Assembly: GCA_009909065.1 (NCBI GenBank) | Contig: JAAANZ010000031.1 | Span: 1-64,000 of the forward strand | DNA: 64,000 nt | Direction of reading: 5' to 3' | Source: Alphaproteobacteria bacterium | Lineage (GTDB): Bacteria > Pseudomonadota > Alphaproteobacteria > Caulobacterales > Hyphomonadaceae | Shown here: one piece after another, positions 1-9,485 of the stretch | Numbering within the stretch: position 1 is the stretch's first letter | Layout of the letters: each line of letters begins with the position of its first letter | Notes under the pieces: model-generated | Seen by the model: only the letters and a program-made list of their open reading frames with translations | What the model was told of the DNA's origin: nothing | Database searches by the model: none | Position numbers and translations under genes: made by a program

Positions 1-2
1 AC

Positions 3-458
3 CGCCATGACTATCCCGCCCTGCCCGACCGGCGCAGCCCGTCCGCGCGCGAGGCGGCCTGGTCGTCCTATCTTGGTGTGCTCGAACATTTCCAGGCGGC
101 CGGCAAACGCACCGTGCTGGTCCTGTCGGCCCCCGAATTGCCGGCGCCGATGGATTACATGATGCGGCGCACTCCGGACAGCGAGGGGCGCATCGCCGGC
201 GTGTCCCGGGACTGGTGGGAAGCGCGCCGGGCCTGGCTGATGGCGCGGCTCGACGAGGTGCCCCGCGGTGTCATCATTGTCGATCCGACCGGGCTGTTCT
301 GCGACGCGGCGACCTGCTACGCGGCCGAGGGTGAGACGGGGCTCTATTTCGACCAGAACCATGCCAGCATATACGGCATGGACCGGATCGCCGAAGCCAT
401 CATCGCGGCCGCCCCGCCGGGAAGAGAGGAAACGGGCCGCGCGCCGACCGGCGAATGA
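3..458 (+). CDS. C-terminal part of an SGNH-type acyltransferase/hydrolase (5' end outside window)
   Basis: Open frame runs from the window edge (RHDYPALPDRRS...) to the stop at 458; 'FDQNHASIYGMDRIAEAI' resembles the C-terminal D-x-x-H block of SGNH domains in acyltransferase-3 proteins. Confidence 0.55.
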   Translation, partial: RHDYPALPDRRSPSAREAAWSSYLGVLEHFQAAGKRTVLVLSAPELPAPMDYMMRRTPDSEGRIAGVSRDWWEARRAWLMARLDEVPRGVIIVDPTGLFCDAATCYAAEGETGLYFDQNHASIYGMDRIAEAIIAAAPPGREETGRAPTGE

Positions 459-788
459 CAGTGCGGCTTTTTCATGACATCCAAGTCATCTGAGAGTTCT
501 GCAATTCTCGCACGCGCCGGCACACCATGTCGGGCGAACAATGGGGCCCGGCGCGGGCAGCGCCTTCGACCCGCTTCACTGTCCGGCCGCTCGCATCGGT
601 GTTACCGCCCGCCTTACAGGGCGCCGTCGCGGGCGAGTTCGCCATCACTGCCGGGCCGCCCGTCAGCCAGGCCTGGCGCCCGAGCTGCGCATCGATCGAC
701 ACGGAGGGACCTTCAGAAGGTCTTTGTCATCCTGGCGTTACGGAACCCTGCTATTCCTGAAGATGAATGAGCTCAAGGGAGACGGCAA

Positions 789-1178
789 ATGACACAAAGG
801 CAAACGATCACGGGTGAGGCGGCCGGGTCGGGGCTCACCGAGAGCTTCAAATCAGTGGCACTGGTCAAGCGCCGCGAAGATATGACCCACGAGCAATATC
901 GCGAACACCAGTTGGGTACCCATGCGCCGCTCTCCCACAAACTGCCTGGGTTGATCACATATGAGTATTTCGACTTCCCGCCGAGCGCGGAGGGCGAAGA
1001 TCAGCCCTATGACGGCATGGCGGTCCTCGAGTGGGAAAGCCTGGCCGCGTTCCAGGAGGCACTGGCATCCGAGCAAGGCGCCGCGGCCCTGGCCGACCTG
1101 CCAAACTTTCTCGATCCCGAAATGATGCTGACGCTGACCGGCCCGACCATGCTCTGGCGTGACGGCCTCGGCTCCTGA
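789..1178 (+). CDS. EthD domain-containing protein
   Basis: 129 aa; 'SVALVKRREDMTHEQYREHQLGTHAPL' is EthD-like (alpha/beta ferredoxin-like fold). Confidence 0.75.
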   Translation: MTQRQTITGEAAGSGLTESFKSVALVKRREDMTHEQYREHQLGTHAPLSHKLPGLITYEYFDFPPSAEGEDQPYDGMAVLEWESLAAFQEALASEQGAAALADLPNFLDPEMMLTLTGPTMLWRDGLGS

Positions 1179-1489
1179 AATACGGGCCCAAGCGTGAAAT
1201 TCGAGTCGTGACCGAGGGCCACGATCGCAAGGCGCAGCAGATGAGGCCAACCGCCGATCCTGACGCGCGCTGCCGGTTGCGGGTACTCTTTTGTCAGAAA
1301 GCTCGGCCGGTTTCCGGAGACTTTTCCGTTAGGCCTGTTGAGAACCGCGGGCTGGGCGAGTTATCGAGGAGGTTGCAGTATACGAGGCACGATCGGTTTC
1401 GCCATTCAGGCAGACCGGCTCTTTATGCGGCGCCGCGAATGGGCTAGGCGGGCGGGCTAACTTGGGAACGACCAGGGATCGGAACCGCC

Positions 1490-3091
1490 ATGTCTGCCGA
1501 GGTCGAAGCCGCGCGCCGGCGCACCTTCGCCATCATCTCGCACCCGGATGCGGGCAAGACGACGCTGACAGAAGCCCTGCTCCTGTCGGGCGGCGCGATC
1601 CGCCTTGCCGGGCAGGTCGCTGCGCGCGGGGAACGCAGGCGCACCCAGTCGGACTGGATGAAGATCGAGCGAGACCGCGGCATCTCCGTGGCCTCCTCGG
1701 TGATGACCTTCGAATATGAAGACCTTGTCTTCAACCTGCTCGACACGCCGGGACACGAGGATTTTTCCGAGGACACCTATCGCACACTGACCGCGGCGGA
1801 CAGCGCGATCATGGTGCTCGACGCGGCCAAGGGCATCGAACCGCAGACACTGAAACTCTTCGAGGTCTGCCGGATGCGCGATATTCCCATCGTGACCTTC
1901 GTCAACAAGATGGACCGTGAAGCGCTCGACCCGTTCGAACTGCTCGACGAGATCGCCGACAAGCTGCAGCTGGATACCGCTCCGCTCTACTGGCCCGCCG
2001 CCAGCGGCAACCGGTTTTCCGGCATGCTGGACCTGCGCCGCCAGGAGTTCTGCGTCTATGAGAAACTGACCGCCAATGAAGATCTCCGGCCCGGCCCGGC
2101 CCCCCGCATTCCTGCCGGGGGCAATTCGGTGGCCGCACACATGGACGAGACGGTCCGTGAAGAACTCGCCGAGGGCGCCGAGCTGGCCCGCGAGGCCCTT
2201 CCGCAATTCGATCAAACCGCCTTTCTGGAAGGCCATATGACACCGGTAGTCTTCGGCTCCGCGCTGCGCCATTTCGGCGTCGGCGAGCTTCTGGACGCGC
2301 TCACCGAATTCGCGCCAGGCCCGAGGCGCCAGCCGGCCGAGAAAGCCGGACAATCGGTAGAGCTGGAGCCCGGTGGCCGGGACGTGGCCGGCTTTGTCTT
2401 CAAGATCCAGGCCAATATGGACCCGAACCATCGCGACAGGATCGCCTTTCTGCGCCTGTGCTCGGGCGAGTTCCGGAGGGGCATGCGCCTGAAGACCGCG
2501 GAGGGCCGGCAGGTGAATGTCCACAACCCGCTCATGTTCATGGCTCAGGACCGCGAGATCATGGAAAACGCCTATGCGGGCGATGTCATTGGCGTGCCCA
2601 ACCATGGCGCGCTGAGGGTCGGTGACAGCCTGTCCTCGAACGGGAATATCCGTTTTGCCGGCATCCCGAATTTCGCCCCGGAAATCCTCAGGCGTGCGCG
2701 GATCAAGGATCCCATGAAGCAGAAGCATCTGCGCAAGGCGCTGGAAAGCCTCGCCGAGGAAGGCGTGACGCAGCTTTTCCGCCCGCAGATCGGGTCCGAC
2801 ATGATCGTCGGCGCGGTTGGCCAGCTGCAATTCGAGGTGATGAGCGAGCGATTGTCGGCGGAATACAATCTCGATGTCGAGTTCGAGGTTGCGCCCTATA
2901 ATGTCGCGCGCTGGATCGCCAGCGATGATCGCGACACGGTCGAAGCCTTCATGGACAAGAACAAGTCGGCCTCGGGTTTCGATCTTGACGGTTCGCCCGT
3001 CTACCTGGCGAAGAATGCCTGGGATGTCGGCTACGCCCAGGAAAAGAATCCCGACATCCGCTTTTCTGCCACAAAGGAACGCACGGTCTGA
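1490..3091 (+). CDS. prfC: Peptide chain release factor 3
   Basis: 533 aa GTPase: 'RRTFAIISHPDAGKTTLTEALLLSGGAI', 'DTPGHEDFSEDTYRTL', 'NKMDRE'; RF3 C-terminal 'FEVMSERLSAEYNLDVEFE'. Confidence 0.95.
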   Translation: MSAEVEAARRRTFAIISHPDAGKTTLTEALLLSGGAIRLAGQVAARGERRRTQSDWMKIERDRGISVASSVMTFEYEDLVFNLLDTPGHEDFSEDTYRTLTAADSAIMVLDAAKGIEPQTLKLFEVCRMRDIPIVTFVNKMDREALDPFELLDEIADKLQLDTAPLYWPAASGNRFSGMLDLRRQEFCVYEKLTANEDLRPGPAPRIPAGGNSVAAHMDETVREELAEGAELAREALPQFDQTAFLEGHMTPVVFGSALRHFGVGELLDALTEFAPGPRRQPAEKAGQSVELEPGGRDVAGFVFKIQANMDPNHRDRIAFLRLCSGEFRRGMRLKTAEGRQVNVHNPLMFMAQDREIMENAYAGDVIGVPNHGALRVGDSLSSNGNIRFAGIPNFAPEILRRARIKDPMKQKHLRKALESLAEEGVTQLFRPQIGSDMIVGAVGQLQFEVMSERLSAEYNLDVEFEVAPYNVARWIASDDRDTVEAFMDKNKSASGFDLDGSPVYLAKNAWDVGYAQEKNPDIRFSATKERTV

Positions 3092-3125
3092 CCGGGCCGA
3101 TCAGTTGAGGAGGGGAAACCGGACA

Positions 3126-4391
3126 ATGGAAGACGAAACGACAGGCGCCGCGGCCGCTCTGCCGAGCTGGGCGGAGAACAATCTGCCGCAATGGGCCCTC
3201 GATGCCTGGAATTACCTGGCCGATATCTGGAACCAGGGCGCCCTCGGCCTGACCTATGGCGAGATCACCATGGTGGTCGCCATCCTGGTCATCGCGCTGC
3301 TCATCCGGGGCCTGTTTGCGCGAACCGTCGTTCGCGCCATCACCCGCGCTGCGGCCGGCACGGAAACGAATATCGACGATGCGCTGGTCAAGATCATCTC
3401 GACGCCGTTGAAACTGGTGCCGCTGATCATCGGCGTCTATTTCGCGCTGCAGGTCGTGGATATCGGGGCCGATACCGAGGAAATCGCCAACAAGGTCGTC
3501 CAGTCCTTCATCGCCCTGTCGGTGTTCTGGACATTGTCGCGGGCCGTCAACGCGTTCGAGTTCGTGTTCACCTCGCTGCGCGATACGCTGACACCGGCGA
3601 TTGTCGACTGGATGCTGAAAGCGCTCCAGATTGCGCTGATCATTCTCGGTTTCGGCGCCGTCGCCGAGATCTGGGGCATCGCCATCGCGCCGCTGCTCGC
3701 CGGCCTCGGCATTTTCGGCATTGCCGTGGGCCTCGGCGCGCAGGACCTGTTCAAGAACCTGATTTCCGGCATCCTGATCCTTACCGAGAAGCGTTTCGTG
3801 CCGGGCGAGTGGATCCAGGCCGAGGGCGTTTGCGAGGGCACGGTGGAAAAGATCAATTTCCGTTCCACCCTGGTCCGGCGTTTCGACCGCAGCCCGATGT
3901 ATGTGCCCAATTCCTTCCTGTCCGACGGCGCGGTGACAAACTTCTCGCGCATGACGCACCGGCGGATCAAATGGGTGGTCGGCGTGGAGTACCGTTCCAC
4001 GGTCGACCAGCTGAAATATATCCGCGACGAAATCGAGGCCTGGATCTGGAATGACGAGCGCTTCGCCCGGCCACCGGAGGCGTCCCTTTTCGTGCGGGTG
4101 GACAGTTTCAACGCCTCCTCGATCGATTTCATGATCTATTGCTTCACCCACACCAAGAGCTGGGGCGAATGGCTGGCGATCAAGGAGGAACTGGCGGTCG
4201 CCGTCATGGACATCATCGCCGCGGCCGGCACCAGCTTCGCCTTTCCCAGCCGCACCATCTACATGCAGCAGCAGGATGCGCCCGAGATCATGGCCCCGCC
4301 CGCGCGCAGCGCCGGAGTGGAAAAGGCCCGGCGCGAAAAGGATGAGGTCGAACGCGTCGGCGGCATGCGCGGCGGCGAGGATGAAGGCTAA
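3126..4391 (+). CDS. Mechanosensitive ion channel (MscS) family protein
   Basis: TM segments, then 'GLGIFGIAVGLGAQDLFKNLISGILILTEKRFVPGEWI', typical of MscS. Start re-assigned to ATG 3126 inside the longer ORF. Confidence 0.9.
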   Translation: MEDETTGAAAALPSWAENNLPQWALDAWNYLADIWNQGALGLTYGEITMVVAILVIALLIRGLFARTVVRAITRAAAGTETNIDDALVKIISTPLKLVPLIIGVYFALQVVDIGADTEEIANKVVQSFIALSVFWTLSRAVNAFEFVFTSLRDTLTPAIVDWMLKALQIALIILGFGAVAEIWGIAIAPLLAGLGIFGIAVGLGAQDLFKNLISGILILTEKRFVPGEWIQAEGVCEGTVEKINFRSTLVRRFDRSPMYVPNSFLSDGAVTNFSRMTHRRIKWVVGVEYRSTVDQLKYIRDEIEAWIWNDERFARPPEASLFVRVDSFNASSIDFMIYCFTHTKSWGEWLAIKEELAVAVMDIIAAAGTSFAFPSRTIYMQQQDAPEIMAPPARSAGVEKARREKDEVERVGGMRGGEDEG

Positions 4392-4430
4392 CCCCCCTGC
4401 AGCCCAGGCCCGCGCTCCGAGGCGGGCCGC

Positions 4431-5123
4431 CTATTCGTCGGGGAATTCGCGTGGCGGGCGGCTTGCGGCCGGGCGGCGATCGCCTGAACCAGAATAATAC
4501 TCGGGCCGGGGGCTCGTGCGCCCGCCACCGCCGAGGATGCGGCCGCGAACCTGGCGGATGTCATCGCCTGACCCGTCCCGCGCGCCGGAACCCTCTTGCG
4601 ACTTCTGGGAGAGCCTGTCCTTTCCCGGATAATAGGCCGCCTGCCCGGCTGTCTCGGTGTTGCCGCCCAAGGGATAATAATCGCGCCCCGGAGTTTCGGT
4701 CGGCTTGCCGGCCAGCTCCGGCACCTCCATCCCCCGGCTGACCGGCGAGTGTGCCGCACGCGGGTCTGGCCGTGAAGCTTTGGCCGGCTCGGGCTTTGCC
4801 GCGATGGCCTTCACGCGCCGCGCGCCTGCGCGCTCGGTGCGCGGCGACAGCCCCGACACCATTCCCGGCCTCTCGATCAGTCGCCCTGGCGAGCTCTTGA
4901 TCTCGCAGGCCGGGCTGTGGCCGAGGGCCGCATCGGCAAAGCTCCAGGCCTGGCAGCGCGCCTCGCTCTCACAGCGCCTGGCACAGGCATTCGCGTCGCC
5001 CGCGCGGACCCAGAGATAGGTGCCGCCGAGGCGATAGGCCCCCTCCTGCTGCATGCCGTCAGTTTGCGCCTGTGCAGGCAGGCACAGGCAGATCATTGCG
5101 GCTGTCACCAGTATCCGGCGCAT
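4431..5123 (-). CDS. Secreted PAN/Apple-domain protein
   Basis: Signal peptide MRRILVTAAMICLCLPAQAQ; Cys-rich 'NACARRCESEARCQAWSFADAALGHSPACEIKS' matches alphaproteobacterial PAN domains; proline/arginine-rich tail. Confidence 0.65.
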   Translation of the reverse strand: MRRILVTAAMICLCLPAQAQTDGMQQEGAYRLGGTYLWVRAGDANACARRCESEARCQAWSFADAALGHSPACEIKSSPGRLIERPGMVSGLSPRTERAGARRVKAIAAKPEPAKASRPDPRAAHSPVSRGMEVPELAGKPTETPGRDYYPLGGNTETAGQAAYYPGKDRLSQKSQEGSGARDGSGDDIRQVRGRILGGGGRTSPRPEYYSGSGDRRPAASRPPREFPDE

Positions 5124-5189
5124 GAGGCAGACTCCGTTTCTGCCGGCCAGCCTGTCCCAGTCGGCTTAACAAAGACTTTGCCGGGCCGG

Positions 5190-7013
5190 TCAGCCTTCAA
5201 GCATTTCCCGGCGTTCCTCGATTTCCAGCCATTCATCCTCCATCGCCGACAGGGAGTCCCTGAGCCGGTCAAGCTCTTCGGCCTTGGCATTGAATTCGGC
5301 GGGATCGCGCGCATAAGCGTCGGGGTCGGAAATCTCGGCTTCAAGTTCGCTGATCTTCGCGCGCAAGGCGGGCAACTGGCTGTCGAGTTCCTTGAGCCTG
5401 TGGGCGTCCTTGAAGGAGAGCTTGCGCGCGGGCGAGGAGGGTTTCGCGCGCGCAGGCTTCGGCGTCTTCACGGATTTCTGCGCAGGCTTTTCCCGGGCTT
5501 CGCCGAGCCCCGGCACCTGTTCGACGGCATCGCTCCACCCGCCGGCGGTCTGCACCCATTCGCCATTGCCACGCGGAACCAGACACGAGGTCACCGTGGC
5601 GTCAAGGAAGGCCCTGTCATGGCTGACCAGCAGGAGCGTGCCCTCATAATTCGCCAGCATATCCTCGAGCATGTCGAGGGTTTGCATGTCGAGATCATTG
5701 GTCGGCTCGTCGAGGACGAGCAGATCGGACGCTTCGGCAAGCGCAACGGCGAGCGTCAGGCGATTGCGCTCACCTCCCGATAGCGCCGCAACGGGCTGGT
5801 GGAGCTGGTTCGGGTCGAACAGGAACTGTTTGGCATAGCCTGCGACATGTCGTGGCCGGCCCTGCACCATGATGGTGTCCCCGCCATTGGGCGCCAGCGT
5901 TTCCCAGAGCGTATCCTTCGGGCGCAGACTTTCGCGTGTCTGGTCGAGATAGGCGATCCTGACGGCCTTGGAGACCTTGACACGCCCCTCATCGGCCTGC
6001 GTTTCGCCCAGTAGCAGCCTCAGCAGAGTCGTCTTGCCCACACCATTCGGTCCGACAAGGCCGATACGGTCGCCGCGCAGGACCAGCATGGTGAGGTCAC
6101 GGCAGATCGTGATCGTCTCGTCATCGCGCTCAAAAGCCTTCGATACGTGTCGGGCCTCGATCACTTTCCGGGACTGGCTGTCGCCGGCGGCCGCCGAAAG
6201 ATCGGCCCCGGCTCGCGCGCCAAGCAGCGCCGCGCGGCGCTCGGCATGTTCGCGGCGCATCTCCCGCAGGCGTTCAAGACGGCCCTGGTTGCGCTTTCGC
6301 CGCGCCGTCACCCCGCGCGCCAGCCAGCGCTTTTCATCCTTGAGCTGGGTCTGCAGGCGCGCCAGCGCCTTGGCCTCCTCCTCCTCGACCTTCTCGGCCC
6401 AGTCCTCGAAATCGGCATAGCCCGTCGGGCTCTTCAGCACCTTGCCCTGGCGCAGCCACAGCGAGTTGGTCGAGACCCTTTCCAGAAAACGACGGTCATG
6501 ACTGACGATCAGCACCGCGCCCCTGAACCCGTTCAGCCGCCCCTCCAGCCGCTCGATGGCGTGGATGTCGAGATGGTTTGTCGGCTCGTCCATGAGGAGA
6601 ATGTCGGGATCATGGGCAAATCCCCGAGCAATCGCTGCGCGGCGCTGCTGGCCGCCGGACAGTGTCATCGGGTCGGCGCCGGGGTCGAGCCCGGCCTCGG
6701 TAAGTTCCGCCTCGGCGCGGTGGACATTCTCGATGCCCTGCGCGGTGAAGTCGAGCAGCGTGGCATGGCGGGAAAAGTCGGGCTCCTGGGCGACAAAGGC
6801 CACGACACTGCCCGGTTGCATCCAGACATCGCCCTCATCGGGATCGATCATCCCGGCGACCAGTTTCATCAGTGTCGACTTGCCCGCCCCGTTCCGGCCG
6901 ACCAGCGCCGCACGCTCGCCCTTCGAGATCGCAAGCTCCACGCCCTCGAAGAGCGGCTTGCCGCCGAAGCCGAGTTCAATGCCGGAAAGGGTCAGGAGCG
7001 GAGGTCGTGCCAT
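5190..7013 (-). CDS. ABC-F family ATP-binding cassette protein (Uup-like)
   Basis: 607 aa, two ATPase cassettes (GRNGAGKST / LSGGQQRR; GPNGVGKTT / LSGGERNR), interdomain linker and C-terminal coiled coil. Confidence 0.9.
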   Translation of the reverse strand: MARPPLLTLSGIELGFGGKPLFEGVELAISKGERAALVGRNGAGKSTLMKLVAGMIDPDEGDVWMQPGSVVAFVAQEPDFSRHATLLDFTAQGIENVHRAEAELTEAGLDPGADPMTLSGGQQRRAAIARGFAHDPDILLMDEPTNHLDIHAIERLEGRLNGFRGAVLIVSHDRRFLERVSTNSLWLRQGKVLKSPTGYADFEDWAEKVEEEEAKALARLQTQLKDEKRWLARGVTARRKRNQGRLERLREMRREHAERRAALLGARAGADLSAAAGDSQSRKVIEARHVSKAFERDDETITICRDLTMLVLRGDRIGLVGPNGVGKTTLLRLLLGETQADEGRVKVSKAVRIAYLDQTRESLRPKDTLWETLAPNGGDTIMVQGRPRHVAGYAKQFLFDPNQLHQPVAALSGGERNRLTLAVALAEASDLLVLDEPTNDLDMQTLDMLEDMLANYEGTLLLVSHDRAFLDATVTSCLVPRGNGEWVQTAGGWSDAVEQVPGLGEAREKPAQKSVKTPKPARAKPSSPARKLSFKDAHRLKELDSQLPALRAKISELEAEISDPDAYARDPAEFNAKAEELDRLRDSLSAMEDEWLEIEERREMLEG

Positions 7014-7090
7014 GTCTGCCGGGGGATGTCGGCCATTCGCCGGCCGGGATCAATCCCCCGAACCCCGCCCGGCGCGTTAAGACCAGGGCT

Positions 7091-7933
7091 TCAGGCCGGT
7101 TGAGCGCCGATCGTGGTGCGATGAAGCAGGCGGGCATGGCCCTGGTAACCACCGCTCGCCATGTGCAGCACGGAGCGGTTGTCCCACATCACCAGTGTGC
7201 CTTCGGACCATTTGTGACGATACTGGAACTCCGGACGGGTCTGCCAGCGATACATTTCGCCGAGGAGTTGGCCGGCCTCCTCCTCGGGCATGCCATCGAT
7301 GCCGATGATATAGCCCAGTGTCGAGAACAGTGCCGGGCGGCCTGTCTCGGGATGCGGCCGGATGATCGGATGAAGCTGCGTGGCAAGCGCCGCGTCAGAC
7401 GGCCGGATATCCATCGAACGCCCTTCGTCGCCCTCGCCATAAAGACCGGCGCGGCCATAGCCGCCACGCGCCGAATGGATCGCCTGGCGGCCTTCCAGCC
7501 GCGTGCGAAGCTCGGTGGGCATCTCGTCGAGTGCCATGTGCTGATTGGCGAACAGCGTATCGCCCCCGCGGGGCGGAATGGTGATGGCATACAGGCAGGT
7601 GCCGGCCGGGGGCTGTGACAGGAAGCTCCAGTCGCTGTGCCAGGTTTCGGCGAAAATCGGGCCGGTCTCGTCGGCCTCGCGCCGGACGGCGATGACATGG
7701 TCGCGCCCCGGTATCGGCGCGATATAGGGATCCTCGCCAAAAGGGCCGAAATACAGGGTAAAGCGTTCCAGGTCGTCATCGCTCAGCTGCTGGCCCGGAA
7801 AGGCGAGCACATGATGTTCCAGCCATGCCGACCGGATCGCCTGGACTGTGGGCTCGTCCAGGGGCCGGGACAGGTCGATACCGCGGATCTGCGCGCCGCA
7901 GGCTTCGCCGCTGGGGATTATGTCGAGTGCCAT
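7091..7933 (-). CDS. TauD/TfdA family Fe(II)/2-oxoglutarate dioxygenase
   Basis: 'AETWHSDWSFLSQPPAGTCLYAITIPPRGGDTLFANQ', 'MWDNRSVLHMA'; Fe-binding HxD...H. Confidence 0.9.
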   Translation of the reverse strand: MALDIIPSGEACGAQIRGIDLSRPLDEPTVQAIRSAWLEHHVLAFPGQQLSDDDLERFTLYFGPFGEDPYIAPIPGRDHVIAVRREADETGPIFAETWHSDWSFLSQPPAGTCLYAITIPPRGGDTLFANQHMALDEMPTELRTRLEGRQAIHSARGGYGRAGLYGEGDEGRSMDIRPSDAALATQLHPIIRPHPETGRPALFSTLGYIIGIDGMPEEEAGQLLGEMYRWQTRPEFQYRHKWSEGTLVMWDNRSVLHMASGGYQGHARLLHRTTIGAQPA

Positions 7934-7989
7934 TTGTCGTTTCCTCCTGGACAGAGGATAACGCATAGACGCCTTGGAAGGCAGACCCC

Positions 7990-9426
7990 TCAGATACGGA
8001 CTGTCCCCTGCACGCGCCGGCCATTGCGCTCCAGCTCGATCCGCCAGAGACTGCCCCCGTCATCGAGGGCCGCGTCAAGATCCTCGAGCGTCTCGGTCGC
8101 TTCGCCATTCACGGACACGATCACGTCACCGGGCCGCACGATCCGCCGGGCATAGGCGCCGCGAAGGATCCGCGTGACGAGGACGCCGGCATCGAACGGA
8201 TCCCGGCCGATTTCCTCGGCCAGGCGGGGCGACAATTCGGCAACTTCGGCACCGGAGAAGGGGTGACGTCCCTTGAGCAGCACACGCTCGGCCTCGGTCG
8301 CGCCGGGCGGCGGCGTCAGGCGGATATCCACCGAGCGCCGATCGCCGCTGCGCAGAACCTCCAGCCTCGCCTCCTCACCCGGCGAGCGCGTGGCGGCCAG
8401 GAATTTCAGGCCGCGTTCGTCAAACACCTCGCGCCCATCGATCGACAGGACGAGGTCACCGCGCCGAAGGCCTGCCTTGTCGGCCGGCCCGTCCTCGTAA
8501 ACCTCGGTCACAATGACGCCCACGGGCCGGTCAAGGCCCTGTGTCTTGGCGATGTCATAACTCACCGACTGGCCTTTCAGGCCCAGCCAGGGCCGCACGA
8601 TCATCCCTTCATTGATGGCCGCATCCACGACCCGCCTGACCATCTCGGCGGGAATCGCGAAACCGATGCCGTTCGACCCGCCCGAACGCGAGAAGATCGC
8701 CGTGTTGACGCCCACAAGCTCGCCAGCCGTGTTGACCAGCGCGCCGCCGGAATTGCCGGGATTGACCGCCGCATCGGTCTGAAGGAAGAAGGCATAGTCC
8801 GAAACGCCGACATCGGTGCGCGCGGTGGCCGATATAATACCGCTGGTCACGGTCTGGCCGACGCCGAACGGATTGCCGATGGCCAGCACGAGATCGCCGA
8901 CCTCCAGGTCGCGGGTATCGGCATAATCGAGCACGGGGAGCGGCTCCCCGCCCGTATCGATTTTCAGGACGGCCAGGTCGGTGCGCTCATCGGCAAGCAC
9001 CAGCTCCGCCTCGTATTCGCGCCGGTCGCTGAGCACGACCTTCAACGCGTCGGCGCCGTCGATCACGTGATTGTTGGTCACGATGACCCCTTCCTCGCCG
9101 ACGATCACGCCGGAGCCGAGCGAGTTCTGGACATTCTCGCGCGGCCGGCCGAAAAATTCCCGGAAGATCGGGTCATTGGCAAAGGGCGAGGAGAATTCCT
9201 GGACCACCTTGCGGGTATAGACATTGACCACGGCCGGGGAAGCGCTCTTGACCAGGGGCGCAAAGCTCAGATCAATCTCGCCCTGCGATTGCGGGACCTG
9301 CCTGGCGGCCTGACCCTTGGCCGCGAAAAGGGGCAGGAGGGCGAGCGCCAGCAGGGCCAGCAGCGCCAGCATGCTGGCATAGAAGAATTTCGAGACGTGC
9401 CGTGTCATGGCGGGCGAATTAGTCAT
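7990..9426 (-). CDS. Do/DegQ family periplasmic serine endoprotease
   Basis: Trypsin-like domain with 'DAAVNPGNSGGALVN' plus two PDZ domains; N-terminal TM/signal. Confidence 0.93.
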   Translation of the reverse strand: MTNSPAMTRHVSKFFYASMLALLALLALALLPLFAAKGQAARQVPQSQGEIDLSFAPLVKSASPAVVNVYTRKVVQEFSSPFANDPIFREFFGRPRENVQNSLGSGVIVGEEGVIVTNNHVIDGADALKVVLSDRREYEAELVLADERTDLAVLKIDTGGEPLPVLDYADTRDLEVGDLVLAIGNPFGVGQTVTSGIISATARTDVGVSDYAFFLQTDAAVNPGNSGGALVNTAGELVGVNTAIFSRSGGSNGIGFAIPAEMVRRVVDAAINEGMIVRPWLGLKGQSVSYDIAKTQGLDRPVGVIVTEVYEDGPADKAGLRRGDLVLSIDGREVFDERGLKFLAATRSPGEEARLEVLRSGDRRSVDIRLTPPPGATEAERVLLKGRHPFSGAEVAELSPRLAEEIGRDPFDAGVLVTRILRGAYARRIVRPGDVIVSVNGEATETLEDLDAALDDGGSLWRIELERNGRRVQGTVRI

Positions 9427-9485
9427 GATTCATGGCTGTAGTGCGGCAAAAGCCGCGCTTCAATCCGGCGAAAGTGACAATTCCG

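Noticed and set aside
1457-2830. 457-aa minus-strand ORF antisense to prfC
   Set aside because: GC-rich antisense open frame; prfC has full family motifs.
9341-9376. Tandem 'gccagcag' repeats as another duplication
   Set aside because: Imperfect and within the leucine/alanine-rich signal peptide of the DegP-type protease; expected low complexity.
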